Source: Mycobacterium sp. 4858 (lineage in GTDB: Bacteria; Actinomycetota; Actinomycetes; Mycobacteriales; Mycobacteriaceae). From it: a stretch of 64,000 nucleotides of DNA. The translations under genes and the position numbers were made by a program. Positions 57,188-64,000 of this stretch are shown one piece after another (positions within the stretch are counted from its first letter, which is position 1; each line of letters begins with the position of its first letter). The notes beneath the pieces were generated by a model. The model was not told the DNA's origin, ran no database searches, and saw nothing but the letters and a program-made list of their open reading frames with translations. The DNA lies in the NCBI RefSeq assembly GCF_900240975.1, contig NZ_LT968776.1, positions 434,001 through 498,000 of the forward strand, in the 5' to 3' direction.

Positions 57188-57751
57188 CTACGTGTGGGCG
57201 GGGGCCGGGCTGGGCGGAGCGCCCGGTGCCGGGCTGGCGTTCGGGGCGCCAGGCGCCGCGCCACCCTGCACGTTCGAGGTCCAGATCAGAATGTCTTGCA
57301 TTCCGTCGTTGTAGACGACGCCGTTCGGCGGCGCGCCCGTCACGTCGAAGTACAGCGTTCCGGTCGACTCGTTGCCCTGCGGGATCGGCGCCGGGTTAAG
57401 GCCGTTCGGGACCCCAACCTTGTCGATCACCCGGTAGTTCTGACCATTGGGACCGCGGGCGATGAAGTCGTTGACCATCGGGGTCACGACTCCACCGTCC
57501 GACCGGGCGGTGATGTCCGCCTGGTAGAGCGTCCCCTTGGGCGTGTAGCCCGGAATCGCGGCGTTGCTCGGCTGCAGGTTGCTGACCGTGTAGTCCGTGA
57601 TCAGCGGCCCGTCGACGAGTTTTTCGCTGGTGCCGAAACCCTGAATGTTGGGCGGCGGCGCGGCCGAAGCCGGCACCGCGGCGAAAATGCCCGCCGCCGC
57701 TATCCCCCCGGCAGCGGCGGCTGTCTTCACGGCCGTCTTGGTGACCTTCAT
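57188..57751 (-). CDS. MPT63-like secreted immunogenic protein (DUF1942)
   Basis: From the ATG at 57751, after a GAAAGGA site, the product has 187 aa with a Sec signal peptide ending near ASA-A (residue 29). The mature part has the MPT63 immunoglobulin-like beta-sandwich pattern (GTSEKLVDGPLITDYTVSNLQPSN; GTLYFDVTGAPPNGVVYNDG). A Pro/Ala-rich tail is added at the C-terminus. The M. tuberculosis homologue Rv1926c is an abundant secreted antigen of unknown function. Confidence 0.88.
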   Translation of the reverse strand: MKVTKTAVKTAAAAGGIAAAGIFAAVPASAAPPPNIQGFGTSEKLVDGPLITDYTVSNLQPSNAAIPGYTPKGTLYQADITARSDGGVVTPMVNDFIARGPNGQNYRVIDKVGVPNGLNPAPIPQGNESTGTLYFDVTGAPPNGVVYNDGMQDILIWTSNVQGGAAPGAPNASPAPGAPPSPAPAHT

Positions 57752-58337
57752 TGTCCATTCCTTTCGTGTCGAACAATCGCCCCTCGAAAGGGCAATACGC
57801 ACATAAGCGGGCCATAGCCATTTGTCATCCGCTCTAAACGTGTTCGCGTGCCTAAATTCCGGAATAGGTGCCGCTTGCCTGCCGAAATGGATTTTTTTGC
57901 TGGACAGCATCTTTCGCATCAGCTCTTAACATCTGTATCGCCATTCACGCCGTATCAGTGATATGCGGACCCCACGGTGGGCCCCGGCAGCGCGATTAGC
58001 GCCCGTTCTGGGGGTAGTCGGAGCCAGACCCGCCAGACCGGTACGAAAGGGGCCGTCGACGGAACGCGGAAAGCTCCAAGCACAGTCCGCGCGAGGATGA
58101 CGAACTCGAACACAAGCTGGACGGCACGCTGCGCGGAAATCGGTCCAGTCGCGCCGAGGAATGGCGCGACCCCGAGCCGCCTGCCGACGACGACGCCGAC
58201 ATCCCGACTGCCGGGCCGCCGCCGCACGAATCCTAGAACCGTTTGCTCGCAGCAATGCATGACGGACCTTCGAACACGAAAGAGAAAGCACATGGGTTTT
58301 GCCGCGGCCGGTTCTGTGGGCCCCTCGGGCACCGCGG
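57752..58337. other. 586-base region without a convincing gene
   Basis: This stretch between two minus-strand secreted-protein genes must hold the promoter of the MPT63-like gene. Open frames on both strands exist (for example 58260-57955, minus) but their codon use and composition are not like the neighbours. Nothing else was recognised. Confidence 0.6.
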
Positions 58338-58757
58338 TTACGGGCGGAACGGGCACACCATGCCGGGCGTCCAGCCGAGCGGGACCGCCGGGTTGGCGGG
58401 ATCCGGCGGGCAGACGCGGTAGCACTGGGTGCCGCCCCACCCCAACACGGAGACGCTGACGCAGTGGTCGTAGCTGCCGTCGGGATACGGGTTGCCATCG
58501 CAGTAGGTGCCGCCGCCCCACGGCGACCATCCGCCCTGGCATCCGGCCGTCGGGACGTTGTCGGCGGGGGCTAAGGGATTGTCCGGCAAGGAGATTGGCC
58601 TGTCAGCGCACAAGAATTCGGTATCGGCCGTCGCCGCACGGCCGTCGGCGTCGTCGGGTCGATCGAGTGCCGTCGTCACCAGGGTGCCCACGGCCAGGGC
58701 CGCCGCTGTCGCGCCGACCGCGAGCCCGGCCAAAGTCGCCGCAACCATGCCCTTCAT
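58338..58757 (-). CDS. Small cysteine-rich secreted protein
   Basis: The ATG at 58757 follows GGAGGGCAGGGG and gives 139 aa with an N-terminal hydrophobic segment (VAATLAGLAVGATAAALAVG). The mature part has seven cysteines, including the mycobacterial motif YCDGNPYPDGSYDHC and CYRVCPPD. This pattern recurs in secreted mycobacterial proteins of unknown function. Two to three disulfides are likely. Confidence 0.8.
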   Translation of the reverse strand: MKGMVAATLAGLAVGATAAALAVGTLVTTALDRPDDADGRAATADTEFLCADRPISLPDNPLAPADNVPTAGCQGGWSPWGGGTYCDGNPYPDGSYDHCVSVSVLGWGGTQCYRVCPPDPANPAVPLGWTPGMVCPFRP

Positions 58758-58951
58758 GACCCCTGCCCTCCATCGCGAAACCCGACCCCCTTCAGGGAAT
58801 TCGAGCACCGCGCACCATCGGCGGCTAGGGTCTAGGGACCCTCGGACCGGGCCGAAGGTCACTCACGGCATCGGTGGGCCGAACTCGGGTCGAAATGCCC
58901 GCTGGCACTGGTGGTTCGACGGCTCGGCCGTCAGCGTGTGACGCGCCGGAG

Positions 58952-59281
58952 TCAGGAACCCCGGTTCTCGCCCAGCTCGTCGACGATCGGGCTCTGGACG
59001 GGGATGTCCTTGCCGTTCTCGGCGAGCCCGGGTTTGGTGTGGGAGCGGCGCGCCGCGGCCTGGTCGCCGTCCCGGACGTCGTGTTCGTCGGCGATGGTGA
59101 CCGACGCGGCGACCTGGGCGGCGTTGTTGTAGGTCTCGGTCGGAATGCCCCGCAGGGCGCGGATCGTGTTCTCGTTGCAGCCATTGCGACCGGCGGCCTC
59201 GAGCAGGTCCTGCTTGTTCGCCGGAAAGTCCACATCGTTGAGGCACTGGCGCAGCTGACTAGGGGTGGTGGACGCAACCAT
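58952..59281 (-). CDS. DUF2795 small protein
   Basis: The 109-aa protein begins with TPSQLRQCLNDVDFPANKQDLLEAA, the helical DUF2795 module, followed by a polar tail. It lies 88 bases before the ChaB-like gene's end on the same strand. The function is unknown; the family often accompanies stress genes. Confidence 0.85.
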   Translation of the reverse strand: MVASTTPSQLRQCLNDVDFPANKQDLLEAAGRNGCNENTIRALRGIPTETYNNAAQVAASVTIADEHDVRDGDQAAARRSHTKPGLAENGKDIPVQSPIVDELGENRGS

Positions 59282-59369
59282 GGCTGGCGGGATGCCCGGT
59301 GGCCACGTGTCTAAACGGCGCCGGGGGGTGCTGTCTCGGTCACATCGGCGCGGCCGCCGGGCGCGTTTC

Positions 59370-59783
59370 TCAGCGGCCGCGGACCCGCCGGTTGTGTTTG
59401 ACGATCGCGTCGACCAACTCCGGCTTGCTCATCGTCGAGCGGCCCCGGACGTCGAGTCGCCGGGCCACGTCGAGCAGGTGTTTCTTGCTCGCGTTGGCGT
59501 CCACGCCCTCGGCGGTCGCCCCGGAGGCTCGCGGGCCGCCGCTGGTGGCGCGCTCGTCGGACGGCCCCTTCGCGTCCTTGGCCTCCCAATGGTCGCCGAC
59601 CTTTTCGAAACTGTGCTTGAGGGCGGAGTACGCCACCCGGTGGGCGCGCTCTTCGCTGCCGTATTCCTCGGCGGCCGCATCGTGCGTCTTCGCAAATGTG
59701 CGTTGCGCTTTGGCGCCGGAACGCTGCAAGGTGCTCGGCAGTTCGTCCTTCTTCGGCTTGCCGCCTTTCGCCGTCTTCGGCAT
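59370..59783 (-). CDS. ChaB / Rho N-terminal-like domain protein
   Basis: The 137-aa basic protein has a ChaB-like part (KKDELPSTLQRSGAKAQRTFAKTHDAA near 10; AYSALKHSFEKVGDHW near 50) and a C-terminal Rho_N/SAP-like helix pair (SKKHLLDVARRLDVRGRSTMSKPELVDAI). This suggests nucleic-acid binding. It probably serves in stress response; no direct evidence is seen. Confidence 0.88.
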   Translation of the reverse strand: MPKTAKGGKPKKDELPSTLQRSGAKAQRTFAKTHDAAAEEYGSEERAHRVAYSALKHSFEKVGDHWEAKDAKGPSDERATSGGPRASGATAEGVDANASKKHLLDVARRLDVRGRSTMSKPELVDAIVKHNRRVRGR

Positions 59784-59895
59784 GAAAACCTCCTGATAAG
59801 CCCGTGCGAGCGGGTGCCGCCGCTGCTCGGGTACCCCCTTGACCGGCCAGCAATCCCGACTTCGCGCCGCGAATCGACGTCCAGACGGCCGAAAT

Positions 59896-59914
59896 ATGTC
59901 AATATCGTTGACAT
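59896..59914. promoter_or_regulatory. MarR autoregulatory operator overlapping the start codon
   Basis: ATGTCAA-N5-TTGACAT is a perfect inverted repeat covering 59896-59914, and its last bases are the A and T of the MarR gene ATG (59913). Binding here would block the gene's own expression. MarR dimers typically use such 19-base sites. Confidence 0.75.
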
Positions 59915-60332
59915 GGTCCTCGCCGAAGACGCCCCGCTCGGTTACCTGCTCTATCGGGTGGCGAGCCTGCTGCGACCGGAGGTGTCCGCGGTGTTGGGCC
60001 CGCTCGGTCTGACGCTGCCCGAATTCGTCTGCCTGCGCATGCTTTCGATGTTTCCCGGGACGTCGAGCGCCGAGCTGTCCCGGCAGGCTGGGGTCACCCC
60101 GCAGGCGATGAACACCGTGCTGCGCAAGCTGGAAGACATTGGCGCCGTGGCGCGTCCGACATCGGTGTCCAGCGGCCGCGCCCTACCCGCCACGCTGACC
60201 GGGCAGGGCCGGGCCCTGCTGAAGCGCGCGGAAGGCGCGGTGCGGAACGCCGATGCCCGCATCCTGGCGAAGCTGACCGAGCCTCAGCAGCGCGAGTTCA
60301 AGCGGATGCTCGACAAGCTCGGGTCCGACTGA
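59913..60332 (+). CDS. MarR-family regulator (Rv2887-like)
   Basis: The 139-aa winged-helix protein matches Rv2887 in length and sequence (EDAPLGYLLYRVASLLRPEV; QAGVTPQAMNTVLRKLED; QREFKRMLDKLGSD). Loss of Rv2887 in M. tuberculosis gives resistance to some drugs by derepressing a methyltransferase. The start is the ATG at 59913, inside its own operator. It converges with the amidase gene. Confidence 0.95.
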   Translation: MVLAEDAPLGYLLYRVASLLRPEVSAVLGPLGLTLPEFVCLRMLSMFPGTSSAELSRQAGVTPQAMNTVLRKLEDIGAVARPTSVSSGRALPATLTGQGRALLKRAEGAVRNADARILAKLTEPQQREFKRMLDKLGSD

Positions 60333-60339
60333 GCGGCAA

Positions 60340-61737
60340 CTAAGCCGTCTGGATGCGGGCCCAGGGCCGGGCCTCTTCCAGTTCGTAGGCCAGCTCGAGC
60401 AGCAGCGCCTCCTGCCCGACGTCGGCCGAGAACATCATGCCGACCGGCATGCCGTCGTCGGACTGCGCCAACGGAAGTGAGATCGCCGGCTCGCCGGTGA
60501 CGTTCTGCAGCGGGGTGAACGACACCCAGTCGATCAGCCGCTCGATGACCTGGTGGTAGTCGGTGGGTGCCAGATAGCCGATGCGGGGCGTCTCGTCGGC
60601 GAGCGTCGGGGTCAGCACGACGTCGTAGGTGCCGAAGAATTGCGCGGTACGCCTACGGATTCGGCGCAGGCGCATGATGGCCAGAGGCAGTCGGTGGATG
60701 TTGCGGCCGGTGTGTCGCTCCAGACCGAGCGTCAGGCTGTCCAACCGCCCGCGGTCGAACGTCTTGCCGAACATGTGCCGGCCGCTGCGCACCTGGGCCA
60801 GCGCGAGAAATCCCCAGTAGAGGACGAAATCGTCGACGAAGCTGGCCGGCACCGGGGGCTCATCGAGGTATTCGACACGGTGCCCCAACTCCTCGAGAAG
60901 GCCGGCGGACTTCAGCGTCAGCTCGCGTACCTGGGGGCTGCAGTCGCGTTGCACCGACCGGGTCAGCACGGCGATCCGCAGCCGCCGTCTGCCGGGCCCG
61001 GTGACGTCCCCGACGGACGCCAGTTTCGGGTTGCGCCAGATGCGTTCGGCCTCCCGGTAGAGCGCCGCGGTGTCACGCACCGACCGGGTCACCACACCGT
61101 TGGCGACGATGCCCACCGGCATCCGGCGCAGGTGGGCGTCCAGCGGCAGCCGCCCGCGCGAGGGCTTCAGCCCGACGAGCCCGTTGCAGGCGGCGGGGAT
61201 GCGGATAGAGCCGCCGCCGTCGTTGGCGTGGGCGATGGGCACCACGCCGGCGGCAACGAACGCACCCGAGCCCGACGAGGAAGCGCCGGCGCTGTAGTCG
61301 GTGTTCCACGGGTTGCGGACCGGCCCCAGCCGTGGGTGCTCGGCCGACGCGCTGAATCCGAATTCCGACAGCTGCGTCTTGCCCACGGGGGCCAGCCCGG
61401 TGGCCAGGAACAGCCGGGTGAATTCGCCGTCGGAGGCGGCATTCCAAGGCGTCCACGCGTCGGTGCCGTGCATCGTCGGCTGGCCGGCGATGTCGACGTT
61501 GTCCTTGAGGAACGTCGGGACGCCGTCAAAGAAGCCGCTCGCCGCCGGGGCGGTTCGCGCCTGCTGGAACGCCGCATACGCCAGGCCGTTGAGGATCGGA
61601 TCGACGGCCTCGGTGCGGGCGATGGCGGCCTCGACGACCTCCGCCCTGCTCACCCACCCGGCCTGGATGGCGTGGGCGAGGCCCACCGCGTCCAGATCAC
61701 CGAGGGCGTCGTCGCCGAACGCGTGCACGTGTCGCAT
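60340..61737 (-). CDS. amiC: Amidase, amidase-signature family (AmiC-like, Rv2888c-like)
   Basis: The 465-aa protein has the amidase signature with the Ser-cisSer-Lys triad: Lys in VPTFLKDNVDI near 78, and the glycine/serine-rich stretch SAGASSSGSGAFVAAG near 150 leading to NDGGGSIRIPA near 172. It hydrolyses small amides; the natural substrate is unknown. Its end lies 7 bases from the MarR gene end, so the two converge. Confidence 0.93.
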   Translation of the reverse strand: MRHVHAFGDDALGDLDAVGLAHAIQAGWVSRAEVVEAAIARTEAVDPILNGLAYAAFQQARTAPAASGFFDGVPTFLKDNVDIAGQPTMHGTDAWTPWNAASDGEFTRLFLATGLAPVGKTQLSEFGFSASAEHPRLGPVRNPWNTDYSAGASSSGSGAFVAAGVVPIAHANDGGGSIRIPAACNGLVGLKPSRGRLPLDAHLRRMPVGIVANGVVTRSVRDTAALYREAERIWRNPKLASVGDVTGPGRRRLRIAVLTRSVQRDCSPQVRELTLKSAGLLEELGHRVEYLDEPPVPASFVDDFVLYWGFLALAQVRSGRHMFGKTFDRGRLDSLTLGLERHTGRNIHRLPLAIMRLRRIRRRTAQFFGTYDVVLTPTLADETPRIGYLAPTDYHQVIERLIDWVSFTPLQNVTGEPAISLPLAQSDDGMPVGMMFSADVGQEALLLELAYELEEARPWARIQTA

Positions 61738-61770
61738 AGCACCAGACGCTAACGCGCGCGTGCCCGCGGG

Positions 61771-62598
61771 TTAAGCCTGGCCCACCTCGAAGCGAACGAA
61801 GCGCGTCACCGTGACACCGGCCTCGTCGAGCAGCGCCTTGACCGTCTTCTTGCTGTCGGACACCGACGGCTGCTCCAGCAGCACCGCGTCCTTGAAGAAT
61901 CCGTTCAGCCGGCCCTCGACGATCTTGGGCAGCGCCTGCTCCGGCTTGCCCTCGGCCTTGGCCGTTTCCTCGGCGATGCGGCGCTCGCTGGCCACGACGT
62001 CTTCGGGGACGTCGTCGCGCGAGAGGAAGCGCGCCTTGAGCGCGGCGATCTGGAGCGCGACCGTGTGGGCCGCGTCTTTGTTTTCGCCGCTGAACTCCAC
62101 CAGCACGCCGACTGCCGGGGGCAGGTCGGCGGCGCGCTTGTGCAGGTAGGCCTCGACGTTGCCGTCGAAGTACTGCACGCGCCGCAACTCGAGCTTCTCG
62201 CCGATCTTGGCCGACAGGTCGGCGATGGCCTGCTCGACGGTCTTAGTCGCCGATCCCGAAGAAATAGGAGCCGCCTTGAGCGTCTCGACGTCGGCGGCCT
62301 TCGCGGCCAGCGCGGCGTCGATGACCTGGTCGGCCAGGGCCTGGAACTCGGCGTTCTTGGCGACGAAGTCGGTCTCGGAGTTCAGCTCGATCAGCGCGCC
62401 GCCCTTGGCCGCGACCAGACCCTCGGCCGTGGCGCGCTCGGCACGCTTGCCCACGTCCTTGGCGCCCTTGATGCGCAGCGCCTCGACCGCCTTGTCGAAG
62501 TCGCCATCGCTCTCGGCCAGCGCGTTCTTGCAGTCCAGCATGCCGGCGCCGGTGAGCTCCCGAAGCTTCTTGACGTCGGCGGCGGTGAAGTTGGCCAT
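61771..62598 (-). CDS. tsf: Elongation factor Ts
   Basis: EF-Ts exchanges GDP for GTP on EF-Tu. From the ATG at 62598 the product has 275 aa with the N-terminal UBA module [24 protein letters not shown]..., followed by the core domains ([18 protein letters not shown] near 70). It lies one base after the rpsB stop. Confidence 0.97.
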   Translation of the reverse strand: MANFTAADVKKLRELTGAGMLDCKNALAESDGDFDKAVEALRIKGAKDVGKRAERATAEGLVAAKGGALIELNSETDFVAKNAEFQALADQVIDAALAAKAADVETLKAAPISSGSATKTVEQAIADLSAKIGEKLELRRVQYFDGNVEAYLHKRAADLPPAVGVLVEFSGENKDAAHTVALQIAALKARFLSRDDVPEDVVASERRIAEETAKAEGKPEQALPKIVEGRLNGFFKDAVLLEQPSVSDSKKTVKALLDEAGVTVTRFVRFEVGQA

Positions 62599-62599
62599 A

Positions 62600-63433
62600 T
62601 CAGCCTTCCGTGGGTGTGGATTCGGGCGCGCCCGCAGCAGCATCGGTGGGGGCGCTGGCAGCGGCGGAGGCCAGCAGTTCCTGCTCCCATTCGGGCAGCG
62701 GCTCGGCGGCTTCCGCCTCGGGCTTGCCGTCGCCGCGGCCGACTCCGGCGCGCGCCTGCAGGCCCTCGGCGACCGCGGAGGCGATCACCTTGGTCAGCAG
62801 CGCGGCCGAGCGAATCGCGTCGTCGTTGCCGGGGATCGGGTAGTCGACCTCGTCGGGGTCGCAGTTGGTGTCCAGGATCGCGATGACCGGGATGCCCAGC
62901 TTGCGGGCCTCGCCGACGGCGATGTGCTCCTTGTTGGTGTCGACCACCCAGATCGCCGACGGCACCTTGGCCATGTCGCGGATACCGCCCAGGCTTCGCT
63001 CCAGCTTGTTCTTCTCCCGGGTCAGCATCAAGATTTCCTTCTTGGTGCGACCCTCGAAGCCACCGGTCTGCTCCATCGCCTCGAGCTCCTTGAGGCGCTG
63101 CAGCCGCTTGTGCACGGTGGAGAAGTTGGTGAGCATGCCGCCCAGCCAGCGCTGGTTCACATACGGCATGCCGACGCGGGTGGCCTCGGCGGCGACCGAT
63201 TCCTGGGCCTGCTTCTTGGTCCCGACGAACAGCACCGTGCCGCCGTGGGCGACGGTTTCCTTGACGAACTCGTACGCCTTGTCGATGAAGGTCAGCGTCT
63301 GCTGCAGGTCGATGATGTAGATGCCGTTGCGGTCGGTGAAGATGAACCGCTTCATCTTGGGGTTCCAGCGACGGGTCTGGTGCCCGAAGTGAGTGCCGCT
63401 GTCGAGCAGCTGCTTCATGGTTACGACGGCCAT
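62600..63433 (-). CDS. rpsB: Ribosomal protein uS2
   Basis: S2 binds the 30S head-platform region. The 277-aa product begins [27 protein letters not shown] and includes the second signature [19 protein letters not shown]. An Ala/Glu-rich C-terminal tail of about 50 residues is a mycobacterial feature. It forms an operon with tsf. Confidence 0.98.
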   Translation of the reverse strand: MAVVTMKQLLDSGTHFGHQTRRWNPKMKRFIFTDRNGIYIIDLQQTLTFIDKAYEFVKETVAHGGTVLFVGTKKQAQESVAAEATRVGMPYVNQRWLGGMLTNFSTVHKRLQRLKELEAMEQTGGFEGRTKKEILMLTREKNKLERSLGGIRDMAKVPSAIWVVDTNKEHIAVGEARKLGIPVIAILDTNCDPDEVDYPIPGNDDAIRSAALLTKVIASAVAEGLQARAGVGRGDGKPEAEAAEPLPEWEQELLASAAASAPTDAAAGAPESTPTEG

Positions 63434-63460
63434 GGTTGCGCCTTACTTGTGTCGGTTGTC

Positions 63461-63484
63461 GCCCGGCATCGGGTGAAGCCGGGC
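63461..63484 (-). promoter_or_regulatory. rpsB leader hairpin
   Basis: A perfect 7-bp stem (GCCCGGC with GCCGGGC, 10-base loop) lies about 28 bases upstream of the rpsB start in the presumed mRNA leader. Leaders of rpsB often bind S2 for feedback control, but this hairpin has not been matched to a known RNA family. Confidence 0.35.
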
Positions 63485-63692
63485 CCTGGCGCCTGCTGCG
63501 ATGCCGGACCCAGTTAAGGGACCGCCCGGCACGCGGTGCGAACTCCTAGTGGAACGGGAGACGCGGGCGGACGCGCGAAGTCAGCCCGCGGACGAGCTGC
63601 GACCAGCAGTTTACACCGACTCAGCAGGTGGTTTTGCACAGCATCGGCGGGCCTGAGTGGTGCGGGCGCCGGCGGGGGAGTGAACTGAGCGG

Positions 63693-64000
63693 GTGCGACG
63701 GGGCTGGGGGCTTTTTGTGTGGCTGACGGCGCTTATCGCGGCGCCCCCCGCCGCGGGCGACGCGCGCCTGGACTGGCCGTTGCGCCCGCCCCCGGCCCCG
63801 GCCGTGGGCCGGGGCTTCGACGCCCCGTCACCGGATTGGAAGCCCGGACATCGCGGGGTGGACCTGCCCGGCGCCCCCGGCCAGCCCGTGTATGCGGCGG
63901 GCGGCGCCACCGTGGTGTTCGCCGGGCAGCTGGCGGGACGGCCTGTGGTGTCGCTGGCCCACCCGGGCGGGTTGCACACCAGCTACGAGCCGGTCCGGGC
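63693..64000 (+). CDS. M23-family peptidase, partial (Rv2891-like)
   Basis: The frame from the GTG at 63693 (VRRGWGLFVWLTALIAAPPAAG) has a short signal peptide and then a Pro-rich segment before the M23 core GHRGVDLPGAPGQPVYAAGGA, with the zinc ligands His and Asp of HxxxD. It runs off the window at HTSYEPVR, before the last HxH ligand. It probably acts on the cell wall peptidoglycan in the periplasm. Confidence 0.85.
   Translation, partial: MRRGWGLFVWLTALIAAPPAAGDARLDWPLRPPPAPAVGRGFDAPSPDWKPGHRGVDLPGAPGQPVYAAGGATVVFAGQLAGRPVVSLAHPGGLHTSYEPVR

Noticed and set aside
57955..58260. About 100-aa minus-strand frame between two secreted-protein genes
   Set aside because: Third-position GC is low compared with neighbours, no ribosome site or family is seen, and other frames are open as well.

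Overview
The window is chromosomal DNA of a high-GC actinobacterium, almost certainly a nontuberculous Mycobacterium. The backbone follows the M. tuberculosis order from infB (Rv2839c) to the Rv2891-type M23 peptidase: infB-ylxR-nusA-rimP, proS-efpA-cysG-cobB-cobO-Mg chelatase-GNAT-mqo, mtr, nicT, mapB, the Rv2864c penicillin-binding lipoprotein, gcpE/ispG-rip1-dxr, rlmN-cdsA-frr-pyrH, a MarR regulator, an amidase and tsf-rpsB. It also carries mycothione reductase, a PPE protein and an MPT63-like secreted protein. The species cannot be fixed from the sequence alone.

Layout. 1-4405: translation/transcription operon on the minus strand, with infB in two frames as given. 4604-5589: a Tat/lipoprotein gene and a DUF4439 ferritin-like gene. 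5609-16224: proS, the EfpA efflux pump, then siroheme/cobalamin genes (cysG, cobB, cobO), a ChlI/ChlD-type chelatase, an acetyltransferase and mqo, all minus. 16336-18753: an alpha/beta hydrolase and mycothione reductase. 18953-20700: a Fur-family regulator divergent from a NiCoT nickel permease.

20773-36622 is the accessory centre of the window: about 16 kb, all plus strand, encoding a group 1h (actinobacterial, high-affinity, O2-insensitive type) [NiFe]-hydrogenase and its maturation set. The order is hypA, hypB, an intergenic region with a Nur-like box and a promoter candidate, small subunit, large subunit, a NifU/Rieske-like fusion, four genes of unknown function (DUF5947-like, DUF6084-like, a 437-aa protein and a 39-aa membrane protein), maturation protease, hypC, hypF, a SIS-HypC fusion, a GmhA-like SIS protein, hypE, a second hypC, hypD and a DUF6390-like gene. 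Most junctions are 4-base stop/start overlaps, so this looks like one translationally coupled operon. Together these genes import nickel (NicT), insert it (HypA/HypB), make and insert Fe(CN)2CO (HypF/E/C/D), cleave the large-subunit tail, and presumably pass electrons from H2 to the respiratory chain.

36643-46940: a phosphodiesterase, a small exported protein, an orphan PPE-SVP protein, a C26 amidotransferase, cobQ, mapB, a DUF1707 protein, the penicillin-binding lipoprotein and a GNAT protein. 46998-54585: ispG, rip1, dxr, a small membrane protein, rlmN, cdsA, frr and pyrH. 54935-64000: CsbD-like stress protein with a clear terminator, a GlnR-like orphan regulator, acyltransferase, two secreted proteins, DUF2795 and ChaB proteins, the MarR regulator with an operator over its own start codon, amidase, tsf, rpsB and the beginning of an M23 peptidase.

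Two themes stand out beyond gene content. The first is nickel logic: a Fur-type regulator, a nickel permease and a Nur-box-like palindrome flank the hydrogenase operon. The second is a set of short tandem duplications (units of 54, 58, 59 and 30 bases) placed at the 3' ends of genes, two of which repeatedly copy the stop codon. No tRNA, rRNA, CRISPR array, insertion sequence or phage gene was recognised.
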